A DNA stretch of 7,238 nt. It comes from JAICJR01 sp036491015. Its GTDB lineage: Bacteria; Actinomycetota; Thermoleophilia; Solirubrobacterales; Thermoleophilaceae. Where the stretch lies: the NCBI GenBank assembly GCA_036491015.1, contig DASXCV010000222.1, positions 1-7,238 of the forward strand, written 5' to 3'. The notes under the pieces are model-generated. The model searched no databases. It saw only the letters and a list, made by a program, of their open reading frames with translations, and was not told the origin of the DNA. The position numbers were made by a program, and so were the translations under genes. Within the stretch, counting starts at the first letter, position 1. Every line of letters begins with the position of its first letter. Below, one piece after another: positions 1 through 6,479 of this stretch.

Positions 1-969
1 GAACGCGTCGACGGTCTGTTCCTTCACCCGCAGGCCGGTGGTGCCGTGCACCACGGTGTCGCGCGTGCCGCCCTCGTCGAGCCCCACCACGGGCGTGCCG
101 CAGGCCTGCGCCTCCACGGGAATCATCCCCAGGTCCTCGAGCGCGGGGAACACGAGCGCGGTCGCGCCGCGGTAGAGCTCACGCAGGCGCTCGTCGGAGG
201 GCTGGATCTCGAAGCGCGCGTCCGCGCCGACGCGCGCGGCCGTGGCCCGCAGCTCGGCCTCGAGCGGGCCAGAGCCGGCCACCACGATCGGCAGGCCCGC
301 GCGGGCGGCCGCCTCGATCGCGAGGTCGGTCCGCTTGTAGGCGATGAAGCGGGAGATCGCGAACACGTACGGCTCGCCCTCGGCGTTCGCGTCGCCCGGG
401 GTGAAGAAGTCGGTGTCGATCGGCGGGTGGATCAGCTCGGCGTCGCGGTCGTAGAAGTCGCGGATCCGCTGGCGCACGGCGGTGGAGTTGGCGGCGAACG
501 AGTCGACCCACGCCGCCGAGCGCCGGTCCCAGCGGCGCAGCCACCTGAGCCCGAGGTCCACGGCGGGCCCGAGCGCATGGGAGCGGCTGTCGATGTCGGG
601 CTGCCAGGCGTAGCGCATCGGCGCGTGGCAGTAGCAGTAGTGCGTGGCCGAGCGCCCGGGGGCGAAGCCCTTCGCGCAGGCAAGGCTCGAGGTGACCACG
701 GTGTCGTAGCTCGAGCGGGCGCCGAGCAGCCGCCAGGCCAGCGGCATGAGCGGCAACGTCAGGTCACGACGGCTGCGGAGCACCTCGGTGTCGAGGAACG
801 TGGTGCGCACGTCGCGCCCGCCGAAGTCGAAGGGCACGTCCGGCTCGCGGGTAAGGGCGTAGAGGTCGGCGTCCGGGAACGCCTCGGCGAGCGCCTCGAA
901 CACCTTCTCCGCGCCTGCCCTCGCCGCCAGCCACTCGTGGGCGATCGCGATTGGGCCGTGGCGGCTCAC
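1..969 (-). CDS. GT4-family glycosyltransferase, WbaZ-like (3' end beyond left edge)
   Basis: A retaining GT-B sugar transferase, probably cytoplasmic, adding a sugar (mannose in characterised WbaZ relatives) to a lipid-linked glycan. I translated the minus strand from 969 to the edge: 323 codons, no stop, so the C-terminus is missing. The N-terminus has the family signature IAHEWL...GAEKVFEAL (residues 8-27), then YCYCHAPMRYAW (111-122), typical of the WbaZ-like subgroup. The donor-binding half has ISRFIAYKRTDLAIEA (205-220; R207, K212), VAGSGPLEAEL (230-240) and the EX7E-type motif as EDLGMIPVE (E278, E286) followed by AQACGTPVV. About 30-60 residues should be missing. The start is GTG at 969; an in-frame GTG at 987 is possible, and neither has a clear ribosome binding site. 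It diverges from the GT2 gene across a gap of about 50 bp. The family call is firm; the sugar is not known. Confidence 0.9.
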   Translation of the reverse strand, partial: MSRHGPIAIAHEWLAARAGAEKVFEALAEAFPDADLYALTREPDVPFDFGGRDVRTTFLDTEVLRSRRDLTLPLMPLAWRLLGARSSYDTVVTSSLACAKGFAPGRSATHYCYCHAPMRYAWQPDIDSRSHALGPAVDLGLRWLRRWDRRSAAWVDSFAANSTAVRQRIRDFYDRDAELIHPPIDTDFFTPGDANAEGEPYVFAISRFIAYKRTDLAIEAAARAGLPIVVAGSGPLEAELRATAARVGADARFEIQPSDERLRELYRGATALVFPALEDLGMIPVEAQACGTPVVGLDEGGTRDTVVHGTTGLRVKEQTVDAF

Positions 970-1022
970 TGGCGGCGACCGTAGCACGGAGCCTGGCCGG
1001 ACCGGCGTTCATACTCAGCGCC
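970..1022. promoter_or_regulatory. Short divergent intergenic region
   Basis: This gap separates the divergent starts of the GT4 gene (969, minus) and the GT2 gene (1023, plus), so promoters for both must lie here or inside the opposite gene, unless transcription enters from elsewhere. It contains a small inverted repeat, gccgg-a-ccggc, at 996-1006 and the only AT-rich patch nearby, ttcatactc (1008-1016), which could serve as a -10 element on either strand. No convincing -35/-10 pair or Shine-Dalgarno is visible. The regulatory role rests on gene layout rather than on a recognised motif. Confidence 0.3.
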
Positions 1023-2192
1023 TTGTCCGAGACCGTCTCAGCCTGCCTTATCGTGAAGGACGAGGAAGAGCGGCTGCCGTCCGCGCTCGCCTCCGTGGCC
1101 TTCTGCGACCAGATCGTGGTGGTGGACAGCGGCTCCCAGGACCGCACCCGCGACATCGCCCGCGAGGCGGGTGCGGTCGTGGTGGAGAACCCCTGGCCCG
1201 GCTACTCGGCGCAGCGCAACGTCGCGCTCGACCACGCCACCTCCGACTGGGTGATCGAGATCGACGCCGACGAGGCGCTCACGCCCGGCCTCCAGGACGA
1301 GGTCCAGCGCTTCCTGGCCGACCCGCCGGGCGGCTATGAGATCTGCGCGATGCCGCAGTTCCACCGTTTCCTCGGCGCCGAGCTGCGCCGCTCGATGAAG
1401 TACCCGGGGTACCGCACGCGCATGTTCCGCCGCGGCGCCTACCGCCACGACGAGACCCGAGCGGTGCACGAGGGACTGTGGCCGACGGGGCCCGTGTGGC
1501 CGTTCGAGCACGACCTCTCGCACGAGCTGGCGGGCTCCTGGAGCGAGGCGCTCCGCGACGCGCGCGACTACGCGCGCCTCGAGGCGTCGCTCCTGCCGCC
1601 GCCCGGCTCCCCGGCGGCGCTCGTGACCGGGGTCGTGGCGCGGCCCGCGGCGAAGTTCTGGTTCCGGCTGGTGGTGGACGGCGGCTGGCGCGACGGCTGG
1701 CGCGGGGTGACCCGAATCGCGCTCGACTGCGCGAGCGACTCGATGGTGTGGCTGCGCCGCGCTCGGCGCGGCCACGAAGCGCCCGCCGCCGAGGGCGCGG
1801 CCGAGGGACACTTCGCCGGCGGCCGCCCGCCCGGCTGGGGCTCGCCCTCGGTGATCGGTGTGGCGAGCGGAAAGGGAGCCGCGGAGCGCGCCGGACAGTG
1901 GCTGGCGGCGGCGCGGGGCGAGGGCATCGACGTGGCGCTGATCGCGGACGCGGCACCCGGAGACGCGGCGGTGCGCGTGCGGCAGGTGCCGCGCTTCGGC
2001 GTTCTGCGCCTGGCCCGGGCGCTCGAGGCCGAGCGGCAGCTGCGCGGCCAGGCGGACGCGCTGCTCGTGGAGGGACGGGCCGCCCGAGCGCTGATGCGCG
2101 CGATGCCCGCGAGCCTGCACGGTAGGCAGGCGCCCGTCCACACGAGCGAGCCGGTCGCGCAAGCGAAGGCCCGTTTGTCCAGCGGTGGGTAG
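1023..2192 (+). CDS. GT2-family glycosyltransferase (WaaE-like) with C-terminal extension
   Basis: An inverting GT-A transferase of the WaaE/KdtX-like GT2 group (LPS-core beta-1,4-glucosyltransferase relatives), expected to extend a lipid-linked glycan at the cytoplasmic membrane face. From TTG 1023 it is 389 aa. Residues 5-20 (VSACLIVKDEEERLPS) form the first strand; VVVDSGSQDRTRDIA (32-46) binds the nucleotide; YSAQRNVALDHA (61-72) and the DxD metal motif IDADEAL (80-86; D81, D83) follow; FHRFLG...KYPGYRTRMFRR (113-137) and AVHEGL (147-152) complete the acceptor/catalytic part. Known relatives are usually about 250-300 aa; here residues from about 252 on form an extra Gly/Ala-rich linker and a possible Rossmann-like segment. 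The start is chosen because homology begins right after it; the reading frame stays open to TTG 951, which would overlap the divergent gene. It lies 35 bp before the polymerase gene, probably co-transcribed. Confidence 0.88.
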   Translation: MSETVSACLIVKDEEERLPSALASVAFCDQIVVVDSGSQDRTRDIAREAGAVVVENPWPGYSAQRNVALDHATSDWVIEIDADEALTPGLQDEVQRFLADPPGGYEICAMPQFHRFLGAELRRSMKYPGYRTRMFRRGAYRHDETRAVHEGLWPTGPVWPFEHDLSHELAGSWSEALRDARDYARLEASLLPPPGSPAALVTGVVARPAAKFWFRLVVDGGWRDGWRGVTRIALDCASDSMVWLRRARRGHEAPAAEGAAEGHFAGGRPPGWGSPSVIGVASGKGAAERAGQWLAAARGEGIDVALIADAAPGDAAVRVRQVPRFGVLRLARALEAERQLRGQADALLVEGRAARALMRAMPASLHGRQAPVHTSEPVAQAKARLSSGG

Positions 2193-2227
2193 CCGCGGCC
2201 GAAGACCGCCCTATCCTCTGCTTCGGG

Positions 2228-3586
2228 ATGGAAAGGTTGGTTCAGTCGCGCCTCGCGATCCTCGCGGCTGCGGTAGTCGTGGGGCCGATCGCCGGCGCCC
2301 TCACCGTTCGCAAGCCGGCGGTGGCGCTGCTGGTGTGCCTCGCGGTGCTCAGCCTGTTCGCGCTGGCCGCCCTCGGCGACCGCGCCTTCCCGTGGCTGAT
2401 CATGCTCGTGGCGGTCATACCCTGGTACCCGCTCACCGGCGAGGGGGACGCCCCGCCGGTCATCAAGCAGCTGTTCTTCTGCATCGCGATCGTGGCCGCG
2501 CCGCTCGTGCCCACGCTGTGGTCGCTCGCGCAGGGCGAGCGCCGTGCGCGCACCAACCGGATCATGCTGCTGCTCGCGATCCTGTCCTTCGGGTTCTTCG
2601 TGATCGTGTACCTGACCGTCGGGCTGAAGGACATGGTGCAGAGCGGGACGATCGGCTTTCTGATCGGCGGCATCACGTTCCTGTGCGCGCGCCGCTTCTC
2701 CGACCCGGAGCCCTGGCTCGCGGCCTGCTTCGGCGGCCTGGTGGTGCTGACGCTGTGTGGCTTCCTCGCCTTCGCCGCGGACCCGAGCGAGCGGGTGGGC
2801 TCCTTCTCCGGGCACGGCATCACGTTCGGCGCGCTGGTGGTGATGGTCCTGCCCGGCGCGCTCGTTTGGGCGGCCCGCCGCAGCCGGCTGCTCGCCTTCG
2901 GAGCCGCCACTGCGGGAGCCACCCTGATGATCATCAGCTTGTCGCGCAGCTCGTGGATAGCCGCAATCGTGATGGTGTTCATCGTGATGATGCTGCTCGC
3001 CCGCCGGGGCGACTTCCGCCTGCTCTCCTACGTGGCCACCGGCATGGTGGTCGCGATCGCGGTGATCTTCTTGACGGGTTCGCTGCACAAGATCGTCGAG
3101 CAGCGCGTGAACTCGAACGTCACCTCGTCCGACTCGTTCACGCACCGCGAGTTCAGCCTGCACTTCTTCACCGCCGAGGTGAAGAATCGGCCGATCTTCG
3201 GCGCGTCTCAGCCCCTCTTCGCCGCCCAGCAGGCCGGCGCCGAGACGGACATCGGCGCGGTGGACAACGGCTACCTGTCGATCTCCGTCGACATGGGCCT
3301 GCTGGGGCTGGCGGTCGCGCTGTTCCCCTTGGCGGTGGCGCTGATCACGCTTGCACGCTCACTCAGATTGGGGGTGGCGTCGCCACCCGACATCGCGCTC
3401 GCGCTCAGCCTCGTGGGCGTGGGCGTGGTCACTCTCTTCTACGACAGCTTCTACTGGGCGCAGCTCGACCTGCTGATGTTCGCGATGGGCGGCGTCCTGT
3501 CGGCGCGCCTGTACATGCTGCCGCGCCTCTCGTTCCGCTCGGACGCGCTGCCGGCGATCGGGCGCGACACCACCGCTAGGGCCTAG
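2228..3586 (+). CDS. O-antigen polymerase/ligase-like membrane protein (Wzy_C family)
   Basis: An integral membrane protein of 452 aa, probably the Wzy-type polymerase that joins undecaprenyl-linked repeat units outside the membrane; an O-antigen-ligase role cannot be excluded by sequence alone. About ten or more hydrophobic segments are visible, for example residues 9-27, 31-49, 54-66, 82-97, 112-131, 141-153, 165-183, 197-215, 222-238, 241-257, 265-284, 353-376 and 388-405. Family landmarks are SLSRSSWIA (237-245), the large extracytoplasmic loop containing THREFSLHFFTAEVKNRPIFG (305-325, with R307 and R321), and DNGYLSISVDMGLLG (346-360) leading into the last helices. Its length is normal for the family. 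ATG 2228 is the start; no strong Shine-Dalgarno is visible, and the short 35-bp gap suggests co-transcription with the GT2 gene. Its end overlaps the convergent GT4 gene by 11 bp. Confidence 0.9.
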   Translation: MERLVQSRLAILAAAVVVGPIAGALTVRKPAVALLVCLAVLSLFALAALGDRAFPWLIMLVAVIPWYPLTGEGDAPPVIKQLFFCIAIVAAPLVPTLWSLAQGERRARTNRIMLLLAILSFGFFVIVYLTVGLKDMVQSGTIGFLIGGITFLCARRFSDPEPWLAACFGGLVVLTLCGFLAFAADPSERVGSFSGHGITFGALVVMVLPGALVWAARRSRLLAFGAATAGATLMIISLSRSSWIAAIVMVFIVMMLLARRGDFRLLSYVATGMVVAIAVIFLTGSLHKIVEQRVNSNVTSSDSFTHREFSLHFFTAEVKNRPIFGASQPLFAAQQAGAETDIGAVDNGYLSISVDMGLLGLAVALFPLAVALITLARSLRLGVASPPDIALALSLVGVGVVTLFYDSFYWAQLDLLMFAMGGVLSARLYMLPRLSFRSDALPAIGRDTTARA

Positions 3587-3589
3587 CGG
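3573..3589. terminator. Palindrome spanning both convergent stop codons; possible bidirectional terminator
   Basis: A perfect inverted repeat with 8-bp arms, ccgctagg and cctagcgg, around a single central g at 3581. The plus-strand polymerase gene stops with TAG at 3584-3586, and the minus-strand GT4 gene stops with TAG read from 3578 to 3576, so the two stops are the mirror-image parts of the palindrome. As RNA either strand could form a stem of about 7 bp with a 3-nt loop. There is no T-run on either side, so an intrinsic terminator is plausible but not of classic form. Confidence 0.4.
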
Positions 3590-4679
3590 CCTCGCCGAGC
3601 AGGCGCACGAGCACCTCGATCGAGAACTGGTCCTCGGCGAGCGCCCGCGCACGCCTGCCCAGGTCGGGGTGCTCGCCGCGCAGGACGGACACGAGCGCCG
3701 ACGCCATGCCGGGCGGATCCGGGGCGGCGAGGAAGTGTTCCGGCGCCGAGCCGTGGGGCAACAGTTCCGCGGCGTGGGAGCTGACCACGACCGGCATGCC
3801 GTGCGCGAGCGCCTCCACGAGCTTGAGCGGCGAGCCGCCGCCGGTGAGCAGCGGCACCACGGCGGCGTCCGCGTCCGCGTAGGCGGCGTCGAGGTCGTCC
3901 ACGAAGCCCAGCACGTGCACGCGCGGGTCGGACGGCGGGGTCTCGATGCCGCGTCCCACCACGGTCACGGTCGCGTCCGGCAGCTCCGCCCACACGAGCG
4001 GCATCACGTCGTCCACCAGGTACGCGAGTCCCTCCAGGTTCGGCTCGTAGCTGAAGTCGGCGACGAACAGCGTGTTCCGCTTGCCGGGGGGCGTGCCCAC
4101 GACCGGGAGCGCGTGCACGTCCACCACGTTCGGCACGTACCGGAGCGCGAGGCCTTCGCCGGCGAGCTCCCGCGCGCCCTCGATGTCGCCGTCCGTGGCC
4201 ATCCAGGACTCGCGGAACGACCGCAGGACCTTCCGCTCGAACGAGGCGATGTTCGGCACGGTGGTGCGGAACGAGGTCTCGAGGTTGTGGGCGAGGTAGA
4301 CCGCGTCGTGCACGCGGCCTGACGGCAGCAGGGCCGCGGCCGCGGTCGGGCCGTCGGCGATCACCCGCGTGCCGGCGGGCGCCTGCCGCGCGACCGCCAT
4401 CACCTCGGGCGATACGGAGCGCGCGAGGTCCTTCGGCGCGCCGGCGGCGATCGCCCTGGCCGCGGCGAGCAGGCGCCGCACTCCGCGCGATGGCTCGAGC
4501 CTGCGGAGCGTCACGCGCTCGTCGGCCTCGAGATCCTTTGCGGCATTGGCACCGCCGAACGGGAGGTAGGCCACCTCGATCGGTCCGAGCCGCGCCAGGG
4601 CCATGATCACCGAGCAGGTGCGCACTCCGCGCCCGCTCGTGCGGACGGGCGGGTACGACGTGATGAAGAGGTCACTCAT
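3576..4679 (-). CDS. GT4-family glycosyltransferase
   Basis: A GT-B fold sugar transferase of 367 aa, cytoplasmic, probably adding one residue of the repeat unit. The N-terminal acceptor domain opens with LFITSYPPVRTSGRGVRTCS (4-23), a glycine/arginine loop usual in this group, and includes VYLAHNLETSFR (127-138). A domain border lies near YVPNVVDVHAL (181-191). The donor domain shows LFVADFSYEPNLEGLAYLVDDVMP (204-227), TVVGRG (239-244), VHVLGFVDDL (255-264) and VPLLTGGGSPLKLVEALAHGMPVVVS (275-300), where K286 and E289 match the conserved nucleotide-sugar-binding positions of Glyco_trans_1_4-type proteins. The length is normal and the gene complete. ATG 4679 has a GAGG four bases upstream on the minus strand, a good Shine-Dalgarno. 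It follows the Wzz/BY-kinase gene by 42 bp, so the two are likely one transcript. Donor and acceptor sugars cannot be told. Confidence 0.9.
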   Translation of the reverse strand: MSDLFITSYPPVRTSGRGVRTCSVIMALARLGPIEVAYLPFGGANAAKDLEADERVTLRRLEPSRGVRRLLAAARAIAAGAPKDLARSVSPEVMAVARQAPAGTRVIADGPTAAAALLPSGRVHDAVYLAHNLETSFRTTVPNIASFERKVLRSFRESWMATDGDIEGARELAGEGLALRYVPNVVDVHALPVVGTPPGKRNTLFVADFSYEPNLEGLAYLVDDVMPLVWAELPDATVTVVGRGIETPPSDPRVHVLGFVDDLDAAYADADAAVVPLLTGGGSPLKLVEALAHGMPVVVSSHAAELLPHGSAPEHFLAAPDPPGMASALVSVLRGEHPDLGRRARALAEDQFSIEVLVRLLGEAARP

Positions 4680-4709
4680 CGCGCCTCGACCCGGGCGTGC
4701 AAACGGTCT

Positions 4710-4721
4710 GCGGGCGCCCGC
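4710..4721. repeat. 12-bp perfect palindrome in the kinase-GT4 spacer
   Basis: The sequence gcgggcgcccgc is its own reverse complement and lies in the 42-bp gap, touching the stop codon of the Wzz/BY-kinase gene (4722-4724). With no loop it would have to form a shorter stem in RNA. It could attenuate read-through, protect the upstream mRNA, or be chance in GC-rich DNA. No T-run follows it. Confidence 0.3.
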
Positions 4722-6320
4722 TCAGTCGCGGTCAGAGGTGCGGCGCCGGGTGACGCCACGGGGTCCGTTGGTGCTCTCGGCCGAAGCGCCGTAGCCGTTC
4801 ATGGGGCCGGGCGTCATCGGCGTCTCGCCGTACACCTTGTCGTAGTAGCTGCTGCGCCCGGCGTTGGGGCCGCCTGTGATCACGAGGCCGAACACGCGCC
4901 GCCCGCTCTGCTGGAGGATGCGAATCGTCTCGCGGGCGCGGTCGCGCCTCGTCGTGCCGACGCGGCCCACGACGATCACGCCGTCGATCTCGTCGAGCTG
5001 CAGTACCACGCGGGTGTCGGAGACCGGGAGCAGCGGCGGCGGATCGACGATCACCACGTCAGCGCTCTCGCGCGCCGAGGCGAGCACGTCGGCCAGGCGG
5101 CCGGAGCGCAGGAGGTCGGCCGGGCTCGGCGGGAGCGTGCCGGCGGGCAGGACCCGCAGCATGTCGTCCCCGAGGATGTCGACGAGGTAGCGGTCGAGAT
5201 AGCCGTCCGCGACGAGCAGGTTGGAGAGGCCGGCCGCGGCGGGGTGTACGCCGAGCTGGGCGGCCGCGGTGGGTCGCCGCATGTCTGCCTCAATCAGGAT
5301 CACCCGCTGGCCGACCGCCGCGAGCGACTTGGCGAGGTGCACCGCCACGGTGCTCTTGCCTTCGCTCTCCACGGCGCTCGCCATCACGAAGCAGCGCGAG
5401 AGGCCGTCTGGGTCGAGGAAGCGCAGCCCCTCGCGCAGCATCCGGTACGACTCGCCGACGGGGCCGGTGAGGTCGTCGAGGCCCGTGGTCGCCGCCGTCG
5501 AGTAGCGCGGCACGGTGGCGATCACCGGGTAGCCCGGGTAGGCCCGCTCGAAGTCCTCCACGGACTTGACGCGGCGGTCGAGGAAGTCGATCAGGAGGGC
5601 GAGCGCGGAGCCGAGCAGCAACCCGAGCAGCGCCGCCAGGATGGCGTTGCGCTTGGGCCGCGGTGACACCGGCGAGTCGTTGGGAAGGGCATTGGCGATC
5701 ACCTCGGCGTCTCCGGTCTGGAGCGCCTCGAGCTGGTTGAGCTGGCGCAGGCTGCCCTGGAGCTTGGCCTTCTCGTCGGGATCGGTGGTGGCCGCGATCG
5801 ACTGCTGCACCAGGTTCTCGGCGTTGATGACCGCCTGGCGGTCGGTGTCCTTGCGGTACTCGATGTAGCCGTTGGCGAACGCGTTGGCCACGGCCGCGGC
5901 GCTCTCAGGTGTGGAGCGCGTGGCCTTGATGCCCACCACGTTCGAGTCGGTGCTCGGTTCGACCGAGACCGAGCCGAGCAGCGAGCCGATCGAGTCGTTG
6001 GTGCCGAGGTTCTTCTGCGCGACGAGGGCGACGTTGCGCGAGGACACGACGTTCACGTCGGTCTGGAGGTCGCGCTTCGGGTCCTGGCCCGGCTCGAAGA
6101 GGTTGCTGCCGAAGAGGGCGGCCGCGAAGCCGGGGTCGCGGAACAGGAGCTGGGAGCTCGAGGAGTACTGCTTCGAGGCTCGGCTCGACATCACTACCGA
6201 CGCGCCGATGCTGAGAATCAGCACCAGGCCGACGATCAATTTGTGCCGCCAGACGACCGCGAGAAGCTCGAACGGAGAAACGGTCGGGGCCGAGCGGGCG
6301 GTGGGCGTCTCGTTTGGCAT
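4722..6320 (-). CDS. Polysaccharide co-polymerase fused to BY-kinase (Wzz/Wzc-like tyrosine autokinase)
   Basis: An inner-membrane protein of 532 aa setting chain length and export of a Wzy-made polymer. The Wzz domain comes first: SPFELLAVVWRHKLIV (15-30), TM1 about 27-44, an external region (about 45-224) with a Gln/Leu-rich helix near 162-202, then the PxxP-type segment SPVSPRPKRNAILAALLG (216-233) into TM2 (226-246). The cytoplasmic kinase follows: Walker A ASAVESEGKST (314-324, K322), Walker A' ILIEADMRRP (341-350), Walker B VVIVDPPPLLPVSD (422-435, D426), VITGG (480-484), and C-terminal tyrosines Y492, Y493, Y497 and Y510 as likely phosphorylation sites. Single-chain fusions are usual in proteobacteria (Wzc) and also found in actinobacteria. 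Walker A lacks the common PG, and Walker A' has E344 in place of the first Asp. The frame is open to ATG 6368, but those extra 16 codons (CTT GAA CTT GCT CAA GAT) are AT-richer than the gene, so ATG 6320 is preferred; neither start has a clear Shine-Dalgarno. Confidence 0.92.
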   Translation of the reverse strand: MPNETPTARSAPTVSPFELLAVVWRHKLIVGLVLILSIGASVVMSSRASKQYSSSSQLLFRDPGFAAALFGSNLFEPGQDPKRDLQTDVNVVSSRNVALVAQKNLGTNDSIGSLLGSVSVEPSTDSNVVGIKATRSTPESAAAVANAFANGYIEYRKDTDRQAVINAENLVQQSIAATTDPDEKAKLQGSLRQLNQLEALQTGDAEVIANALPNDSPVSPRPKRNAILAALLGLLLGSALALLIDFLDRRVKSVEDFERAYPGYPVIATVPRYSTAATTGLDDLTGPVGESYRMLREGLRFLDPDGLSRCFVMASAVESEGKSTVAVHLAKSLAAVGQRVILIEADMRRPTAAAQLGVHPAAAGLSNLLVADGYLDRYLVDILGDDMLRVLPAGTLPPSPADLLRSGRLADVLASARESADVVIVDPPPLLPVSDTRVVLQLDEIDGVIVVGRVGTTRRDRARETIRILQQSGRRVFGLVITGGPNAGRSSYYDKVYGETPMTPGPMNGYGASAESTNGPRGVTRRRTSDRD

Positions 6321-6425
6321 CAGCGTCGCGTCTCGGCGATCCCGCTCATCTTGAGCAAGTTCAAGCATGATAGCGACGGTATCGGTCTCCCAGTTGGGGT
6401 TCTTGAGCCCATTCTCACACTCGTG
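6321..6425 (-). promoter_or_regulatory. Upstream region of the Wzz/BY-kinase gene with repeated CTTGA-type boxes
   Basis: This AT-richer stretch lies between the preferred kinase start and the big hairpin, so it should hold the promoter of the kinase-GT4 pair. The 8-mer tcttgagc occurs twice in the same orientation (6349-6356 and 6401-6408). The first copy is part of an inverted repeat, cttga-6 nt-tcaag (6350-6365). The second sits in a small imperfect dyad, gggttc-tt-gagccc (6397-6410). On the minus strand TATCAT (6374-6369) could be a -10 element, which would favour ATG 6320, but no good -35 is seen. The boxes may be an operator; this is inferred from symmetry only. Confidence 0.3.
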
Positions 6426-6473
6426 CCGGGATCACCCGCCACGCCGGATCGGCGTGGCGGGTGGGATCCCCGG
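6426..6473 (-). terminator. Strong hairpin just after the glycosidase stop codon
   Basis: A 13-bp perfect stem, acccgccacgccg (6434-6446) with cggcgtggcgggt (6450-6462), closes a 3-nt gat loop. Outside it, ccgggatc (6426-6433) can pair with gatccccgg (6465-6473) with a 2-nt bulge and one extra c, giving an extended, very GC-rich structure. It begins 7 bases after the minus-strand glycosidase stop (6482-6480), the position expected for its terminator. No T-run follows on the minus strand, as is often the case in high-GC actinobacteria. It would also insulate the kinase promoter from read-through. Confidence 0.65.
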
Positions 6474-6479
6474 ACCGCG

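Noticed and set aside
46..984. 312-codon open frame on the plus strand
   Set aside because: It lies opposite the WbaZ-like GT4 gene, whose motifs are unmistakable; the plus-strand product is a His/Arg/Val/Gly-rich shadow.
951..1022. Longer N-terminus for the GT2 protein from TTG 951
   Set aside because: It would overlap the start of the divergent GT4 gene, and GT2 homology begins only at about 1035; the extra residues show no signal or domain.
1038..2162. 374-codon open frame on the minus strand opposite the GT2 gene
   Set aside because: No domain pattern, and composition is typical of the complement of a GC-rich gene, while the plus strand has full GT2 motifs.
2193..2227. Promoter between the GT2 and polymerase genes (tatcct at 2212-2217)
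   Set aside because: No -35 element at a proper distance; the 35-bp gap fits co-transcription better.
1568..3163. 531-codon open frame on the minus strand across the GT2 and polymerase genes
   Set aside because: It is Arg/His/Glu/Gln-rich without any recognisable domain and lies opposite two clearly recognised genes; long antisense open frames are expected in GC-rich DNA.
3669..4322. 217-codon open frame on the plus strand opposite the second GT4 gene
   Set aside because: Low-complexity Arg/His/Val/Glu product with no family features; a shadow of the minus-strand gene.
6321..6368. Longer N-terminus for the Wzz/BY-kinase from ATG 6368
   Set aside because: The 16 extra codons use A/T third positions unlike the gene, overlap the inverted CTTGA boxes, and add nothing typical of the family. 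It remains possible.
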